This document shows, one piece after another, positions 6,369-14,664 of a DNA stretch of 64,000 bases. The stretch comes from JAEZHK01 sp040768845 (GTDB taxonomy: Bacteria; Bacillota; Clostridia; Christensenellales; Aristaeellaceae), in NCBI GenBank assembly GCA_040768845.1, contig JAXGME010000003.1:62001-126000 (forward strand), written 5' to 3'. The notes under the pieces were generated by a model. The model searched no databases and was not told the origin of the DNA. It was given only the letters and a program-made list of their open reading frames with translations. The translations under genes and the position numbers were made by a program. Position 1 is the first letter of the stretch. The number at the start of each line of letters is the position of its first letter.

Positions 6369-9300
6369 CTACCGCTCAAATTCACATTTCCAGGCGGCCA
6401 CGCCGGTGCCGGGGAAGGCGTCGGACAGGCGGCGGTTGAGGTCTTCCAGCGTCACGCCCTCGCGGGCCACCACCTGCAGGTAGCCGCCGCCGCCCGCGCC
6501 ACAGATCATCCTGCCGGCGACAAGGTCCTCCACCGCCACAAAGATGCAGTCGATGCATACGTTGGTGCCGCCCGCGTCCAGCCGCTTGGAAAGGTCCCAG
6601 TGGGCGGTGAGCATCCGGGAAAAACCGTCCAGATCGCCCGATTCCAGTGCCGAGGCCATGTCCCGCGCCAGGCGCTGAATGTCGCCGAGGATCATCACCG
6701 CCTCGGGGTCGGACGCGATGTAGCGGCCCATCACCTCGCGGAGCAGCCCCCGCGCCAGGCGGCGCTGCCCGGTATAGATCAGGAAAAACCGGTCCTCCAG
6801 GGCGCGCATCGCCCCCTCGGGGATGCTGAGCTTCCGGGCGGACACCTGCTGCCACGCGCCGGGCGCGCTGGTCAGCAGCTTCACGCCGGGGATCATGCCG
6901 CCCGCCTGATCCTGCCAGCCGCCGCCGGTGGACATCAGCTGCTCGGCCATGAGCACGCGGCCGATCCGGTCGGTCAGCGGCATTTCGACGCCGAAGAATT
7001 CGCCGATGGCGTTCACGCAGGCGCCGGCCAGGATGCTGCTGGTGCCCAGGCCCGATCCCCTGGGAATGCCCCGCACCTGGGTGGACAGCTTGAAGCCGCC
7101 GCCCAGGCGCGCGAGGAGTGCCTCCAGCGGTCGATCCGGCGCCGAGGGCAGGATGCCGCAGGCCACCAGCGCGGCCTTGTGCAGCGCGAAGGGGTCAAAG
7201 GGGTTGGAGCAGTCCAGCGCCTCGCGGATGTCGGTGAATTCGCCATAGGCGCCGGAGTCGCCGCTGGCGAACACCAGCTTTGGCGCGTCCACCCGCTCGA
7301 TGCGGGCCTCCACCGGCCGCCGTCCGCCCAGGCGCACGGCGGCGTTGAGCACCGTGCCGCCGTTTTCGTTGCAGTAGGGGGGCGTATCCGACCAGCCGCC
7401 GCCAAAGTTGACGCGGAGCGGCAGGCGGGAGATGGCGCTGTCCTTGCGGATGGACAGCGCGCCGTCATACTTCAGCCGGGCGGCGCCCTCGGCGTGAATC
7501 GCGTCCCGGATCAGCCGGAAGGCCTCGCCCTCATAGCGCGTCCGCTGGGAGGGCGCGATCCGCGACAGGTAATAGTACACCCGCACCGCGTCGGAGGGAA
7601 TGCCCTGCGCCGCCCGCGCCATCGCCTCGGCCCTGTCGGCCAGCCGCTTAATCTGCCGCGAGCCGGGCTCGCGCCCGGCGAACACCGCCTCCGCCTCTGA
7701 AACGCTCCGGCGGGTTTCCGCCAGCCGGATCAGGCGTTCAAAGCGCACCCGCTCGTCCAGCGCGTCCTGCCAGTCGAGGATCGCGCCGCCGTCGGAGCGC
7801 TCAAAGCCCTCCTTGAGACTGATCCGTTCGCCGTCCGGAAGCGCGCCGGAAAAGCGCAGATCGCTCGCCGGGCGGAGTTCCGCCGTCAGATGCGGCTCGG
7901 CCACCAGCGAAAGCGCGGCGCGGGCCGCGTCGATGGCGGTATCGCGCACGGGGAAGAGCTTTGCCGTCCACAGCGTGCGCTCCGGCCCGTCCCAGACCGC
8001 TTCCGGCGCGAGGCCCGCCCTCTCCAAAAGCTCCGCGATGGGGCGGCCCAGAAAGACCGCTTCCTTCGGGTTGTCGGCCACGCCAAAGAGCCGCGCCGAA
8101 AAGCGCCCGTCGGTCAGCTTGACCACGTGCAGCGCGGTAAAGTCCGGCACGCGCGCGCCGGACAGCGTCGCCGAGGAAACCACCGCGCCGCGGCCCACCG
8201 CCGTGCCCGGGCCCAGAAGGCTGTCCTCGATGTAGCTGCCCGCGCCCACCCGCGCGTCGGGGGCCAGGGAGCTGCCGGAGGCGGCAAAGTCGCCCTCCGT
8301 GCGGTTGGTGTTCACCATGCGCCGCCAGCCCAGCGCGGCGTAGTCCCGGACGTCCTCCACCATGAAGCGGAGCAGCTCCCGCGTGGTGCCAAAGTGGATG
8401 AACGCGGCGGGGGAAAGGTGGATCAGCCGCAGCCGGTACCGGCGCAGAAGGGGCCAAAGCGCGCCGCGGAGCGCGGACAGCTCCGGTGAAAAATCACCCT
8501 CGGGCTTCTCCCGGTGGTACTGCTCCAGCGTGGAGTCCGTGGCCAGAGGGTAGAGAAAGTCCGCGTAGAAGCTCAGCCGCGCCTTGGGCGACAGGCAGGC
8601 AGCCAGCTTTTTCGGGTCAATTTCGCCGCCGGTTTCGACGAGGGTCAGAAGATCGCGGCACAGCTCGCCGTCCATCAATACCGCGCCGGTGTCCAGCGCG
8701 ACGCGGCCGCGGTCGTCCACCGCGCCGGCCGCGCGCAGCTTCTCTTCCGGCAGCTTGTGCAAAAACCGGGCCACGCCGCCCGCGTCATCGGGCAGAAACA
8801 CGCCGTGCTGCACGCCGTGGGCAAGACTTTCCCGCGTGGACAGCGCCGCCGCGCCGGCAAAGTGAAAGTCAATCTGCAGCGGGTTGAACAGCAGCAGCAC
8901 ATCACCGGAGGCCACCAGCATGCCGTCCTTCATGCGGCCGGGCACGGCGGAAAGGCCGATGATGAATTCGTCAAACAGCGTGGACCGGCGGCCGCTGGGC
9001 AGCATCCGCGGCACCGGCGAAAACAGCTTGCCCGAGGCCGAGTACTGGGGCGCGCGGCGGCTGTCGCCGCCTGAGTGGATGATCAGCGCCCGCCGCCCCT
9101 TCAGCGGGTCGGGGCCGGCCAGCGCGCGGATGTGGGCCAGCGCCGCCATCGTCGCGCCGCCGGAGCCGATGCGCCGGCCCGCCGGATCGGGCAGCACCGC
9201 GTACTGGGTGCCCCGGGGCAGCATGCCCTTTTCCAGCCGGTAGTCGATCTGGCGGCGGTAGGAGACCGCCTGCGCCTCGCTGGCGGCGGTCAGAATCACG

Positions 9301-9404
9301 TAGTCCCAGCCGGGCAGCCGGCCCTCCCCGGTCAGCCCCTGGCGGTAGAAGCCGTAGGCGTCCCGGTAGGACTGCTCAAGAAACATCAGGTGAAGGTCGT
9401 TCAT
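6369..9404 (-). CDS. fkp: Bifunctional fucokinase / GDP-fucose pyrophosphorylase-like protein
   Basis: A 1011-residue protein. The start is the ATG at 9404, which overlaps the stop of the PHP gene (ATGA at 9401-9404), rather than a longer frame that shadows that gene. The N-terminal half is nucleotidyltransferase-like (GSGGATMAALAHI near residue 60) and runs into a left-handed beta-helix-like stretch (GAGSYIEDSLLGPGTAVGRG). The C-terminal half is a GHMP kinase with PLRVNFGGGWSDTPP, the ATP loop PRGSGLGTSSIL and a final ICGAGGGGYLQV. This order and size match Fkp-type enzymes that turn L-fucose into L-fucose-1-phosphate and GDP-L-fucose for surface glycans. The AraD neighbour leaves another pentose or deoxysugar possible as substrate. 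Confidence 0.85.
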   Translation of the reverse strand: MNDLHLMFLEQSYRDAYGFYRQGLTGEGRLPGWDYVILTAASEAQAVSYRRQIDYRLEKGMLPRGTQYAVLPDPAGRRIGSGGATMAALAHIRALAGPDPLKGRRALIIHSGGDSRRAPQYSASGKLFSPVPRMLPSGRRSTLFDEFIIGLSAVPGRMKDGMLVASGDVLLLFNPLQIDFHFAGAAALSTRESLAHGVQHGVFLPDDAGGVARFLHKLPEEKLRAAGAVDDRGRVALDTGAVLMDGELCRDLLTLVETGGEIDPKKLAACLSPKARLSFYADFLYPLATDSTLEQYHREKPEGDFSPELSALRGALWPLLRRYRLRLIHLSPAAFIHFGTTRELLRFMVEDVRDYAALGWRRMVNTNRTEGDFAASGSSLAPDARVGAGSYIEDSLLGPGTAVGRGAVVSSATLSGARVPDFTALHVVKLTDGRFSARLFGVADNPKEAVFLGRPIAELLERAGLAPEAVWDGPERTLWTAKLFPVRDTAIDAARAALSLVAEPHLTAELRPASDLRFSGALPDGERISLKEGFERSDGGAILDWQDALDERVRFERLIRLAETRRSVSEAEAVFAGREPGSRQIKRLADRAEAMARAAQGIPSDAVRVYYYLSRIAPSQRTRYEGEAFRLIRDAIHAEGAARLKYDGALSIRKDSAISRLPLRVNFGGGWSDTPPYCNENGGTVLNAAVRLGGRRPVEARIERVDAPKLVFASGDSGAYGEFTDIREALDCSNPFDPFALHKAALVACGILPSAPDRPLEALLARLGGGFKLSTQVRGIPRGSGLGTSSILAGACVNAIGEFFGVEMPLTDRIGRVLMAEQLMSTGGGWQDQAGGMIPGVKLLTSAPGAWQQVSARKLSIPEGAMRALEDRFFLIYTGQRRLARGLLREVMGRYIASDPEAVMILGDIQRLARDMASALESGDLDGFSRMLTAHWDLSKRLDAGGTNVCIDCIFVAVEDLVAGRMICGAGGGGYLQVVAREGVTLEDLNRRLSDAFPGTGVAAWKCEFER

Positions 9405-10240
9405 GAAATCAGCCCTTTCAGCCGAAGCGCGCCGATGGGGATGTCCATTTCGCCCACGCGGGTGCGGCCGAAGCTGCCGTGGCAGTCCGACCCGGCGGTG
9501 ACGATGAGATCCCGGTCCTCGCACAGGGCCAGCAGCCCCGCGACGATCTCCGGCGGGTGCAGCGGGTAGTAGCATTCGACGCCGTCCAGCCCCCGGTCGA
9601 TCAGCGCCCGAACGCCCTCGAAAAAGAGCGCCTCGTCCGGGTGGGGCACGGTGGCCCAGGGATGGGCCAGCACCGCGCGGCCGCCGGCTGCGTGGATGGC
9701 GGCGACGGTCGTTTCCATCGGCGGGAAGCCCGCGTCCTCGTAGGTGACGCCGTACTGCCCGTACAACGGAATTCCGTCGCGGATACTCCGGGTGACGCCC
9801 CGGCGGAAAAGGTATTCCAGCCCCTTCCAGCCGCCGAGGGTGGCGTCACGCTCGTAGGCGTGAAAGTCCTCCAGTGACACGCGGGGATCGTTCCCCGCCA
9901 TGCGGCGCACCAGTTCCACGCTCATTTCGTCCAGCTTGGCGCGGTTGTCCGCCAGCAGAGCCGCAAGCGCGGGTTCGTCAAAATCGACGCCGTAGGCCAA
10001 AAGGTGGTGGAAGCGCCCGAACGCGATGCACTCGGTCTCCGCGCCGCGCAGAAAGGCGATTCCCGCCCGGCGGGCGAGGGGCTCAGCCGCGAGGCTGCCG
10101 GCGGCAAGCTCGTGGTCGGTGACCGCGATGAGGCCCACGCCGTGGGCCTCCGCCTCGCGCACGATCGCCTCGGGTGAAAGCGCGCCGTCGGAAAAGGTGG
10201 AGTGGATGTGCAGGTCAGCGTACATCGGCGTACATTCCAT
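9401..10240 (-). CDS. PHP-domain phosphoesterase
   Basis: A 279-residue protein of the PHP (polymerase and histidinol phosphatase) family, close to the 3',5'-nucleoside bisphosphate phosphatase/RNase AM type. It shows all the metal motifs: DLHIHSTFSDG near the N-terminus, VTDHE, RGAETE, VLAHPWA and a C-terminal GSDCHG. It should hydrolyse a phosphate ester or a nucleotide 5' end. The ATG at 10240 lies 3 bases after the araD stop; ATG 10225 (MYADLHIHS) fits a GGATGGA site better. It overlaps the fkp start by 4 bases, so the three genes form one operon. Confidence 0.85.
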   Translation of the reverse strand: MECTPMYADLHIHSTFSDGALSPEAIVREAEAHGVGLIAVTDHELAAGSLAAEPLARRAGIAFLRGAETECIAFGRFHHLLAYGVDFDEPALAALLADNRAKLDEMSVELVRRMAGNDPRVSLEDFHAYERDATLGGWKGLEYLFRRGVTRSIRDGIPLYGQYGVTYEDAGFPPMETTVAAIHAAGGRAVLAHPWATVPHPDEALFFEGVRALIDRGLDGVECYYPLHPPEIVAGLLALCEDRDLIVTAGSDCHGSFGRTRVGEMDIPIGALRLKGLIS

Positions 10241-10243
10241 CCG

Positions 10244-10948
10244 TCAAGTGTGATCCCCCTGTCCGTAGTAGGCGTTGGCGCCGTGCTTGCGGAAGTAGTG
10301 CTTGTCCATGATGGACTGGGGCGCGCTCTCCACGTTGACGTTGAGCCGGTGGGCGATGGAGGCCATGTGGGCCACTTCTTCCAGCACCGCGGCGTTTTCC
10401 ACGGCCTTCATCGCGTTCTTGCCCCAGGTGAAGGGGCCGTGCTTGCGCACCAGCACCGCGGGTGTGGCCATCGGGTCCAGGTTGCCCTGCTCGAAGGTTT
10501 CCACGATCACGCGGCCGGTGTTGAGCTCGTAGTCGTCCCGGATCTCCTCCGGCGTCAGCATGCGGGTCAGCGGCACGCTGCCGTAGAAGTAGTCCGCGTG
10601 GGTGGTGCCCAGGCAGGGCAGGTCGCGTTCCGCCTGCGCAAAGGACGTGGCATAGCGGGAATGGGTGTGCACGATGCCGCCCAGCGCGCCGAAGCGGCGG
10701 TAGAGCTCGAGGTGGGTGGGCGTGTCGCTGGAGGGGTTCATGTCGCCCTCCACGCGGTTGCCCTCCAGGTCCACCACCACCATGTGCTCGGGCTTCATGT
10801 GCTCATACTCCACGCCGCTGGGCTTGATGACCACGAGGCCCTTTTCCCGGTCGATGGCGGACACATTGCCCCAGGTGAAGGTGACCAGCCCATACTTGGG
10901 CAGCAGCAGGTTGGCGTCGCACACCAGTTTTTTGAGCTTTGAAAGCAT
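10244..10948 (-). CDS. araD: L-ribulose-5-phosphate 4-epimerase
   Basis: A 234-residue class II aldolase/epimerase, the usual AraD length. Diagnostic stretches are TWGNVSAIDREKGLVVIKPS, the zinc-site HTHSRYATSFAQ, THADYFYG and VLVRKHGPFTWGK near the C-terminus. It interconverts L-ribulose-5-P and D-xylulose-5-P at the end of arabinose catabolism. Its ATG at 10948 is preceded by a strong AAGGAGG 8 bases upstream, which fixes the start. It leads the minus-strand operon with the PHP and fkp genes. No araA or araB is in the window. Confidence 0.92.
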   Translation of the reverse strand: MLSKLKKLVCDANLLLPKYGLVTFTWGNVSAIDREKGLVVIKPSGVEYEHMKPEHMVVVDLEGNRVEGDMNPSSDTPTHLELYRRFGALGGIVHTHSRYATSFAQAERDLPCLGTTHADYFYGSVPLTRMLTPEEIRDDYELNTGRVIVETFEQGNLDPMATPAVLVRKHGPFTWGKNAMKAVENAAVLEEVAHMASIAHRLNVNVESAPQSIMDKHYFRKHGANAYYGQGDHT

Positions 10949-11096
10949 ATGGATAACCTCCTTCAGGGTTTTGCTGACATCCATGACATCGGCGCGCTTC
11001 CGGGGGCGCATCCCCATTATGGTTTTCCCGCGCGGTCCTTTCCGATACACGCCCGCCTGCTCCCGCGCGCAAGCCGGGCCCGGCTCCGCACGGTTC

Positions 11097-11105
11097 ATTA
11101 TAGCA
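11097..11105 (-). promoter_or_regulatory. Extended -10 promoter of the araD operon
   Basis: On the minus strand, TGCTATAAT (TG-n-TATAAT) lies about 150 bases upstream of araD, with no good -35. A 14-bp palindrome AGCCGGGCCCGGCT at 11072-11085 lies just downstream and could be an operator or leader hairpin. Confidence 0.6.
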
Positions 11106-11120
11106 TAAAACGCGGGCATG

Positions 11121-11129
11121 TGGTATACT
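11121..11129 (+). promoter_or_regulatory. Extended -10 promoter of the sensor kinase gene
   Basis: TGGTATACT (TG-n-TATACT), about 40 bases before the ATG at 11168. It lies back-to-back with the araD promoter, so the two divergent promoters overlap. Confidence 0.55.
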
Positions 11130-11167
11130 GATCCCGCTTGAATTCGCGGGAGCCGGGGGAGGATGCC

Positions 11168-12073
11168 ATGGCAAAACGGCATATTGACATTGAAAAGACG
11201 GCGCTCTACGCCATCGTCATCAACGCGCTGCAGATTGCCGCAGCGCTTATTGTGGCGCTCCTGGCGCTGATCGTGGGTGACCGCGCCTTTACCGGGCGGG
11301 TGGAGCAGCTGGCGCTCACGGGCATGGCGCTGGTGGTGATCTGGGGCGCGGTGCTGGATATCCGCGACGCCTTCGCCGCCCGCAGGCTCAACCGCCAGAG
11401 CGACATGCTGGAGGAGGCGCTGGAGCGGGTGAACGAGCTGAACACCACGCTGCGCGCCCAGCGGCACGATTTTATGAACCACCTGCAGGTGGTATTCGGG
11501 CTGATCGACATGGGGGAAACGGGCGACGCCCGGGAATACATTGAGCGGGTGTACGGCGACATCCAGCGGGTGGGCCAGGCGCTGAAGACCGCCATCCCCG
11601 CCGTCAACGCGCTTCTGGCGGCCAAGCTGAGCGAGTGCCGGGCCCGGGGGATCGACGCGCGGCTGGAGACCGCATCCGCCTGGGGCGAGGTGCCCGCGGC
11701 GGACTGGGAGATCTGCCGCGTACTGGGCAACCTGGTGGACAACGCACTGGACGCGCTGAGGGGGGAGTCCGCGCCCCACCTGACCATCCGCATCGGCGAA
11801 ACGCTGCGGGAGTACACCTTTTCCGTGGAGAACGACGGGCCCGCCATCGACCCGGCCTTCATCGGCACGCTGTTCGAGCCGGGGGTTACCACCCACGGCG
11901 AGGGCCGCGGCATGGGCCTTTCGATCGTGAAGGACATCATGGATTCCTACGGCGGCCGGGTGGAGGTGGAGTCCGACGAAGCCCGGACGCGCTTTTCCGG
12001 CTTTCTGCCCAAGGCGCAGACGGTGTTAAAATGCGGCAGCCGGGGGACGATCGTCCCCCGGCTGCCGTTTTTT
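11168..12073 (+). CDS. Sensor histidine kinase (SpoOB/CitA-like) lacking an in-frame stop before its terminator
   Basis: ATG 11168 follows GGGGGAGG, which decides the start. Two membrane helices near the N-terminus are followed by a SPOB-type phosphoacceptor helix with RAQRHDFMNHLQVVFGLIDM (His about residue 100). A GHKL ATPase domain follows: N-box LGNLVDNALDAL, G1-like VENDGPAID, G2 GEGRGMGLSIVKD. Homology ends near GFLP at about 12010. The frame then reads through the strong terminator at 12034-12073 without a stop and stays open to 12901 over two minus-strand genes. The end given here is the predicted transcript end. A TAA is present in another frame at 12027-12029. No response regulator is adjacent. 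Confidence 0.75.
12034..12073. terminator. Strong bidirectional terminator
   Basis: A perfect 17-bp inverted repeat (12034-12050 with 12051-12067) is followed by TTTTTT on the plus strand and preceded by AAAA, so it can work on both strands. It lies between the sensor kinase and the convergent coiled-coil gene. Confidence 0.92.
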
Positions 12074-12094
12074 GCGCGCGGTCCGGCGCGTCCG

Positions 12095-12766
12095 CTACTG
12101 GGGCCCCGCCAGCTGCTGGCGCTTCTGGCGGATCATGTCGCAGGCGCGCTGCAGCTCTTTTTCCACGTTGATCATCAGGTCCTCGCTGTAGGCGCTGGCC
12201 TGCAGGCGGCGGTCGTTGGCCTCGGCGCGGGCTTCGTTGACGATCTCCCGGGCCTCGTTCTGCGCGGCGATGGTCACCTGATGCTGGTCGATCATCGCGC
12301 GGGCGCGAATCTCGGCGTCCTTGATGATCTTGTCGGCGCGGCTCTCCGCCTGCTCCTGCATTTCCTGGGCGCGGTTGCTCGCGTCCTCCAGCGCGGCGTT
12401 GGCGCGCACGTCCGCGGACTGGAGCTTGCTGGCCGCGGTGCGCTCGGCGGTGGTCAGGATGCGGTCGCGGTCGCGCATCACCTGCTCCGCGTACTGGATC
12501 GCCAGCGGCAGGTTGCCGCGGATGTCCTTGATGATCTCCAGGCACATCGTGGCGTCCACCAACCGCTTTCCGGTCAGCGGCACGCTGCTCCCGGTTTCGA
12601 TGGCCTCCTGCAGGTAGTCCAGCAGGTTCATCAGATACGTATGATCGTCGTCGCTCTCATAGGGCGGCGCGGCCTCCTGCAGCGCTTCGGGGTGTTCGGC
12701 CGCCTGCGGACGCGGTTTGCGCTCCTCTTCAAAGAACTTGTCCTGATCGCGATCCATAAGATCCAT
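12095..12766 (-). CDS. Coiled-coil protein, ATP synthase subunit b-like
   Basis: A 223-residue soluble protein. The first 60 residues are acidic and disordered-looking, followed by helices (TYLMNLLDYLQEAIETG). Then comes a long Ala/Glu/Arg/Gln-rich coiled coil (for example SRADKIIKDAEIRARAMIDQ) that reaches nearly to the C-terminus. Similar genes downstream of coaD in Firmicutes are annotated as ATPase or DivIVA-like without a proven function. There is no membrane segment, so it is not a true F0 subunit b. The start at 12766 or at ATG 12757 cannot be distinguished. It is the last gene of the long minus-strand run and ends just before the bidirectional terminator. Confidence 0.75.
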   Translation of the reverse strand: MDLMDRDQDKFFEEERKPRPQAAEHPEALQEAAPPYESDDDHTYLMNLLDYLQEAIETGSSVPLTGKRLVDATMCLEIIKDIRGNLPLAIQYAEQVMRDRDRILTTAERTAASKLQSADVRANAALEDASNRAQEMQEQAESRADKIIKDAEIRARAMIDQHQVTIAAQNEAREIVNEARAEANDRRLQASAYSEDLMINVEKELQRACDMIRQKRQQLAGPQ

Positions 12767-12771
12767 CCCCT

Positions 12772-13266
12772 CTACGAATCGTTCCTATCCTTCTTCGCCC
12801 TGAAGGCGGACATGACGTCGTCCAGTATTTCATCGGGCACCAGCCCGCGGGGCGTGCGGCCAAAGAGCATCATTTCACGCGCGATGGAAGCCGACACATA
12901 GTCGATGGACGGGTCGGAGGGCAGAAACAGCGTCTCCATGCCGAACATCGCCTGCATCGCGGCGGCGGCGCTGCGCTCGGAGGCGTAGTCCGCCTCCGAC
13001 CGGAGGCCCTTCACCACACAGTCTGCGCCCAGCCGGCGGGCAAGATCCGCCAAAAGGCCGTCGTCGGTCAGCGCTTCCACGTTGGTCAGTCCCCGGACGC
13101 AGCGCGCCAGGAGCGCCTGCCGCGTCCCGGCGGTGAACATGGGCCGCTTGACCGGGTTGATCAGAACCGCCACGTAGACCTTGTCAAACAGCACCGCGGA
13201 GCGGCGGATGATGTCCAGATGGCCCACCGTCGGCGGGTCAAAACTGCCCGGGTAGACTGCGATCAT
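12772..13266 (-). CDS. coaD: Phosphopantetheine adenylyltransferase
   Basis: A 164-residue enzyme, the usual CoaD size. It has the nucleotidyltransferase motif YPGSFDPPTVGHLDII at the N-terminus, the substrate loop NPVKRPMFT, VKGLRSEADY and the C-terminal VSASIAREM, where many homologues have VSSSxVRE. It makes dephospho-CoA from 4'-phosphopantetheine in coenzyme A synthesis. It overlaps the end of rsmD by 4 bases (ATGA), an arrangement conserved in many Firmicutes. Confidence 0.95.
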   Translation of the reverse strand: MIAVYPGSFDPPTVGHLDIIRRSAVLFDKVYVAVLINPVKRPMFTAGTRQALLARCVRGLTNVEALTDDGLLADLARRLGADCVVKGLRSEADYASERSAAAAMQAMFGMETLFLPSDPSIDYVSASIAREMMLFGRTPRGLVPDEILDDVMSAFRAKKDRNDS

Positions 13267-13814
13267 CGGCGGCTCTCCCGTACCAGCGCCACCGCGGTAT
13301 CGCCGTAGCGCCGTTCGTCGTAGATTTCAAACCCCGCGGGGAGCGCCAGCGGCGCTTTTGCCGCGTGCTCCATCACCAGCACCGCGCCCTCGGCCAGGAG
13401 CCCGCGGTCGGCCAGGAGGGCCGCGGCCTGGGCGTAGACGTCCGCCATGCGGTAGGGCGGGTCCAGAAACACCAGCGAAAACCGGCGGTCCGAAAGCCGT
13501 GCCAGCGCCTCGCGCCAGTCGGCGCGAATCAGCCTGGTGCGGTCTTCCGCCCGCACCAGCGCGATGTTTCGCTCAATCACCCGTGCGGCGCCCGCGCTGG
13601 CGTCGCAAAGCGCGGCAAAGGCCGCGCCGCGGCTGATGGCCTCCAGCGCCAGCGCGCCGGAGCCCGCGAACAGGTCCAGCACTTGGGCGTCCGGAACGTG
13701 CGCGGCCAAAATGCCAAACAGCGATTCGCGCACGCGGTCGGCGGTGGGCCTGGTTTCGACGCCTTCCGGCGCGAAGAGCCTGCGCCCCTTGAACTCGCCC
13801 GCGATCACGCGCAT
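13263..13814 (-). CDS. rsmD: 16S rRNA (guanine966-N2)-methyltransferase
   Basis: A 183-residue methyltransferase starting at ATG 13814 (MRVIAGEFKGRRL, the normal N-terminus of RsmD); the upstream in-frame extension has no family match. The SAM-binding motif is VLDLFAGSGALALEAISRGA, and the catalytic FLDPPY motif is near residue 125. It methylates G966 of 16S rRNA. Its TGA overlaps the coaD ATG. Confidence 0.93.
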   Translation of the reverse strand: MRVIAGEFKGRRLFAPEGVETRPTADRVRESLFGILAAHVPDAQVLDLFAGSGALALEAISRGAAFAALCDASAGAARVIERNIALVRAEDRTRLIRADWREALARLSDRRFSLVFLDPPYRMADVYAQAAALLADRGLLAEGAVLVMEHAAKAPLALPAGFEIYDERRYGDTAVALVRESRR

Positions 13815-13886
13815 GCCAACACCACCCGTACAGCGCATTATAGCATAGTTTCTGTCCACTGACAAGGTGCAGGCCGCGCCGGGCGG

Positions 13887-14654
13887 CTACACCTCCGGCT
13901 TCGGCCCGGCGGGCTTTTTCAGCTCGCGCCGCTGCCTGCGCTTTTTGGCGCGGATGCCCTTTTGGATGGCCTCCAGCTTTTTCTTCCGGAGCTTCGGCCC
14001 CTGGAGATAGCCCGCCAGCGCAAAGGCGGGCAGAAAAAAGGACAGCGGCACCATCAGCGCGTAGAGCAGCATCAGGCGGTGGATCAGAAGCGAGTACAGC
14101 GCGATGAACGGCATGAACACCAGGCGCGCAAAGGAGTTGAAGGGGTTGAAGGGCACTTCCCGCGCGGCGTCCTCCGATAGCGTCGTGGCCTCCGATAGCG
14201 GCGTGGCCTCCGGCAGCGCCGTGGCGTCGGGCGGAACGCTCTCCGCGGGGGCGGGGGTGGCCACCGCGATAAAATTGGCCGGGTCGAGGGATTCCGGATG
14301 CGCGGGCAGCGACGCCAGGTTGATTAGCGCGATGATCAGAAGCGGCAGCGCGGCGACCCAGAACCCGATCACGGCGGTGGCGGGCCGGTAGGTCTTTTTG
14401 AAGAGCGCCGCGTCCACCGCGCCGCCCTCCGCGCGGCGCTTTTCCAGCGTCACGCGCAGCGTTTCCGCGCGCTCGCCCGCCGCGCCCGCGTCGCTGAATG
14501 TCAAAAGCGCGAACCCGGCCAGAAACACCAGGTTGAGGAGCGCCTGCAGCCAGAACTGCGTCTGGGGGATAAAAAACAGAAACAGCAGGCTCAGCAGCAG
14601 CAGTGCGAAATACTTGAGCAGGACCCTGAGGCCGAACATGATTCCTTCGCGCAT
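13887..14654 (-). CDS. Membrane protein of unknown function
   Basis: A 255-residue protein with about four hydrophobic segments: two near the N-terminus (YFALLLLSLLFLFF and FWLQALLNLVFLAGFALL), one in the middle (VIGFWVAALPLLIIALI), and a C-terminal hydrophobic block (LYSLLIHRLMLLYALMV and the following PLSFFLPAFALAGYLQ). An extracytoplasmic loop carries Ala/Pro/Glu/Ser repeats (PEATPLSEATTLSED), encoded by 18-bp DNA repeats near 14170-14225. The tail is strongly basic (KKKLEAIQKGIRAKKRRQRR). I recognise no family. ATG 14654 follows GGAGGA closely. It lies between the formyl-THF cyclo-ligase and rsmD on the same strand. Confidence 0.75.
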   Translation of the reverse strand: MREGIMFGLRVLLKYFALLLLSLLFLFFIPQTQFWLQALLNLVFLAGFALLTFSDAGAAGERAETLRVTLEKRRAEGGAVDAALFKKTYRPATAVIGFWVAALPLLIIALINLASLPAHPESLDPANFIAVATPAPAESVPPDATALPEATPLSEATTLSEDAAREVPFNPFNSFARLVFMPFIALYSLLIHRLMLLYALMVPLSFFLPAFALAGYLQGPKLRKKKLEAIQKGIRAKKRRQRRELKKPAGPKPEV

Positions 14655-14664
14655 GGTTCCTCCG

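Noticed and set aside
9405..9575. Longer N-terminus for the fucokinase-like protein
   Set aside because: It overlaps the well-supported PHP gene in another frame. The ATG at 9404 coincides with the PHP stop and begins the conserved N-terminus.
12068..12901. Extension of the sensor kinase frame beyond the terminator
   Set aside because: The sequence runs antisense to the coiled-coil gene and coaD and has no family features. It is open by chance because of GC-rich codon use.
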